Below are positions 60,301-63,222 of a DNA stretch of 63,222 bases, piece after piece. How positions within the stretch are numbered: position 1 is the first letter of the stretch; each line of letters starts with the position of its first letter. The stretch is from NCBI RefSeq assembly GCF_001039355.2, contig NW_019776124.1:491224-554445 (forward strand). Reading direction: 5' to 3'. Made by a program: the position numbers and the translations under genes. The notes under the pieces are model-generated. The model did no database searches. It saw only the letters and a program-made list of their open reading frames with translations, and was not told the DNA's origin. This DNA comes from Lingula anatina. Its lineage: Eukaryota; Brachiopoda; Lingulata; Lingulida; Lingulidae.

Positions 60301-62610
60301 AACAAGCTCTCTCCATCTCCACCTGCCCGTGGCATGCTGAATCTATTCCTGTAGTTGGAGAAATTACTGAAATGAAATAAAACAGGGACACACACTAATT
60401 ACAACATTGCACAAAAATTTTCATTACTGACATTCTATTAGACTTGATCTATTTGGGTGAAAATTTTAAAATAAGATTTCACAAAACAACAATAAAAAAT
60501 CCCTTTACCGTTGTGATACTGACGATTTATAGTCATAGTTACATTATCATGCAGATGAAATAGCAGAGCTTCCAGTGACCAGTAGAAGTCTTTGTCACAA
60601 AGGCACTATATTGGCATACCCATCATTAAATGACAAACACCTGTAGAAGTAAATACAGGAACACAGAGTATGTAATTTGTGAGTATATACTTACTATGGA
60701 CTCTCGTGGTTTCCTACTGTCACCATGTAAGGTATGTATGCAGCTACCGACTCTATCTGACGCATGAATTCATCACCAACTCTGGCGTTATCCTGCAAAA
60801 TCAGAGACACACGCCCACTTCAGTAACAAACCCTTAAATTGAGGGTTCAAATGTTGTTGGGATGTTAATATACGTAGCTGAATGGTCTATACCACATTAC
60901 ACTATGGGCAGAGCTGACGGTTTTTTACATTTCAAAATGTGTAATATGTAGAGATCTACTGTTTAATGCCAACTCCCCTAAGCTGCAGATCCAAATTGTG
61001 TGCCATACATTGTATTTTCATTTTCAAACCATATGTGCAGACTCATCCGACTGTCAGAAACAAGAATGTTCCAAGACTACAAGGAAAATGATTTCCGATT
61101 TTTACAATTGGCTAAATAAACTCTTATCTAATCTTATCTTACACCTTTTTACTTACCGAGTCCATGTCATATGCAAAGTCACCTAAAATTCAAAAATAGA
61201 TAAATAAATTTAAAAATATTTAAAAACATGTCATAGTCACAACTAATTCTATGCATCATTAATCTAATCAGTTAAAATGTTCAGTTTTCAAAAATTAACA
61301 TTATCTTCAAATATTGCCATTATTTTTTTTCTTTTGCACAAAATTAAGTGCAGCATTATTCATAGAGACATATGTGTTAAAGGTATCAGTTTGTCAAATA
61401 CACTGTATTAAAAAAGGCTAATTATTTTGAAAAATGTTTATAATTTTTGTTCTGCTAGTAAGAAAAAATTTAATTTGGTCAAAATTTCAAGAAAGCAGAA
61501 AGTAAGCCCCAATATACCACTAGTCCATATACAGATACTTTACCTCAACAAAACCATAAAATAATGCTTTAAAACTTTCCCTCTACAATACCATGCAATA
61601 CAATACCCGAAAATAAAATAATCTTTCAAAAACTCACCAAAATGAAAAATAGCATCGTACATTCCTTACTGCTTTTTCTGCTGTAATCAATACATACAAA
61701 CTTTAACTCAACAATACCAGAAAATATTTTCCTATAACTTTCCCAGTCAACAATATGAAAAATAGCATCGTACCTTCCTCTCTGTTTCCTGCTGTAATCA
61801 ACACATACATGTACATACTTTAAATCAGCAATACCAGAAAATATTTTTTTCTATAACTTACCAATATGAAAAATAGCATCGTACATTCTTTTCTGTGTTT
61901 CCTGCTGTAGTCTGGCCAGAGACTGTGGGTTTTCATTGCCCATGTCTCCATATACCGCCACCCTGGGGATCCAGGCTGGGTCCGTCCTCATTGCTGTGAA
62001 GGTAAAGAGACTGCTCCAGCCATATTGACTGCCGCAGTGGTACACTAAGAAAAAAGAAAAAGTTATGAATATATTTTACAGGCACCCTGGGGCCCCAGGC
62101 AAATTGGTTCACTTAGCATTTGTAGGAGTTCCATTAAATTTTTTTATTATTTTTTAAACATGAATTGCTATTCAACAACTGTGAACATTACACTTATTGC
62201 TATCATTTTGCAGCATGATTACTGATCACAACAATATTTTATCTAATTTTTCAATATTTAGATCTATTGTATTATTTCTCTTATATTTCTCTTATTTTTC
62301 AAAAAAATAAATAAATAAATAGATAAAATATATAAACTATGTGCTACAACCCTAACTGGATTAATATTTCTCAAATTTTCAAAAAAAATTTTTTTTTATT
62401 TGCTACAGTCCTTACTGTATTTCTGTCCTGGTTTCAGTCCAGTTACTGTCACGCGATGAATGTACAATTTCCTGTGTTCAGAACCGCCATCTTGGAACAT
62501 TGTCTCGCTGCCTTTAGCAGCATTCTCCAGGCTCCTGATCCCATATTCCACTAGAGAAGAGTTTGTCTGAGACAAAGTGACCCATGTCACAACCATCTGA
62601 TCTGGAGACT
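57354..62610 (-). CDS. ACP7: Purple acid phosphatase, ACP7-like (5'-incomplete)
   Basis: Eleven minus-strand exons, in transcript order 62416-62610, 61862-62044, 61157-61182, 60695-60792, 60295-60366, 59817-59931, 59339-59452, 58896-59000, 58505-58576, 57972-58106, 57354-57425, join in phase to about 394 residues and a TGA. The start of the fibronectin-like N domain (MVVTWVTLSQTNSSLVEYGI) and RKLYIHRVTVTGLKPGQKY are followed by metal-binding motifs: VAVYGDMG, GDFAYDMDS, GNHESPYNFSNY, MAHRPMYCS and WAHEHIYERLWP, which together supply the seven Asp/Tyr/Asn/His ligands of the dinuclear centre. PYTNPGAPVHIITGSAGC and YGYTRMTITNATHLYFEQVS are typical ACP7 C-terminal segments. Signal peptide and first residues are missing, so upstream exon(s) lie beyond 62,610, perhaps outside the window. 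Expected to be a secreted or lysosomal metallophosphoesterase. Confidence 0.92.
57415..57560 (-). repeat. 73-bp tandem duplication spanning the last ACP7 intron acceptor
   Basis: ACTGCTC(C/T)TCCCTGAAAGCAG starts at 57415 and again at 57488, with ~73 bp near-identical. The unit contains the first ~11 nt of the last coding exon and its CTTTCAG acceptor, so two equivalent acceptors exist. Use of the distal one would shift frame (73 nt). Confidence 0.95.
59036..59128. repeat. 24-bp tandem repeat, 4 copies
   Basis: Units TTGAAGATCAGTCACAATTA at 59041, 59065, 59089 and 59113 in the ACP7 intron just upstream (transcript sense) of the WAHEH exon. Confidence 0.95.
61625..61905 (-). repeat. Degenerate triplication of an ACP7 exon end and donor
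   Basis: The 3' end of the GDMG exon (forward CCAATATGAAAAATAGCATC at 61861) has two intronic copies at about 61,638 (ACTCACCAAAATGAAAAATA) and 61,748 (AACAATATGAAAAATAGCAT), each followed by the same CATCGTAC..CTGTAATC segment. The first copy still has a GTGAGT donor; the second has lost it. Confidence 0.85.
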
Positions 62611-63222
62611 CTGTAAAATAAATAAATAAATAGTTTCATATTAAAGAGGGAAATGACTCGTGATCGATTATAATTCTTTTTCTATGACTGATCTATACAA
62701 CTTTTCTAACATTGGGATTTCTTTCTTTTTCTTTTTACATCTGATATCATTTTATGAAAGTCAAGTGTTACAGATGATCTGCAATAATTATTAAATTGAT
62801 GACAAATTAGTGAACAAAAGATTTAAAAATAATTTTTTCACAAACTTTATTTGCTTTCATTATATATGCACATATTTTAAGTGGTAATTGCATGACAGCA
62901 CAATATGCTTCCAGTGATATTTTCCCTTGAAAATCCCACAAGAAAAACAAAATCAATTGTGGTTGTATTCATTTTACAGTAGAAAAGAATCTAGCTGCAT
63001 TATAGCTTTTTCTCTCCTAGAATTCATGATATTTATTCCAACAATTTTCTTTTCTTTAACTGTAATCAATTGGCAAAACAGATTCAAAGGTATGTCAGAG
63101 CACAACAAACCGCAACTATTTTGTCAATATTGTAGGAATGGGGGTCCGTCATATAGATAAACGTCCCCATTCTACGTCACTGTAAAACAATCCATGGGCA
63201 ACCTGGATTGCTATATAGTATA
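62611..63222. other. ACP7 intron or 5' flank, nothing recognised
   Basis: The upstream signal-peptide exon of ACP7 should lie on this side, but I find no minus-strand segment resembling the PEQVHLSY-type start of the family. Confidence 0.4.

Overview
The window is AT-rich, intron-rich eukaryotic DNA with abundant microsatellites, MITEs and retroelement remnants. Canonical GT..AG introns, a divergent IP3-receptor family gene, an ACP7-type purple acid phosphatase and molluscan-looking repeats suggest an invertebrate, most likely a lophotrochozoan and possibly a bivalve. The species assignment is inference.

Layout. About 0-4 kb holds decayed DNA-transposon material: a tandemly duplicated Myb/SANT-like exon pair, a minus-strand PIF/Harbinger transposase fragment and a 61-bp hairpin repeat. 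About 4.0-9.9 kb is an LTR element with two matching ~247-bp LTRs, a gag pseudogene (helix-hairpin-helix at its N terminus, zinc knuckle near its C terminus), no visible pol, a nested LINE 3' remnant and a 3' array of six three-way-junction hairpin modules. About 9.9-14.8 kb is mostly featureless, with one interrupted acidic ORF and one MITE. From 14,795 to 54,152 (+) a single gene of at least 60 coding exons encodes about 2,563 residues of a divergent inositol 1,4,5-trisphosphate receptor-like channel. All exon phases join and the summed length is divisible by three. The first ~115 residues are not recognised in the window. From 62,610 down to 57,354 (-) eleven exons encode most of an ACP7-like purple acid phosphatase. 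The two genes converge, with about 3.2 kb between their stop codons.

The most interesting points are these. (1) The IP3R-like channel keeps the family architecture (MIR/beta-trefoil, armadillo solenoid, six-TM channel, C-terminal CX2C..HX4H zinc motif, coiled coil) but lacks the glycine-rich GGGVGD selectivity filter and part of the IP3-binding loop. (2) Six hairpin modules with compensatory base changes lie just upstream of the 3' LTR. (3) Tandem repeats repeatedly copy exon-intron junctions in both genes, including a 5' splice site copied seven times. (4) A TGTGTTAGGTGTGACA-type minisatellite recurs in about nine introns of the one gene and abuts several splice sites. (5) Three MITE families with recognisable terminal repeats and target duplications are scattered through the window.
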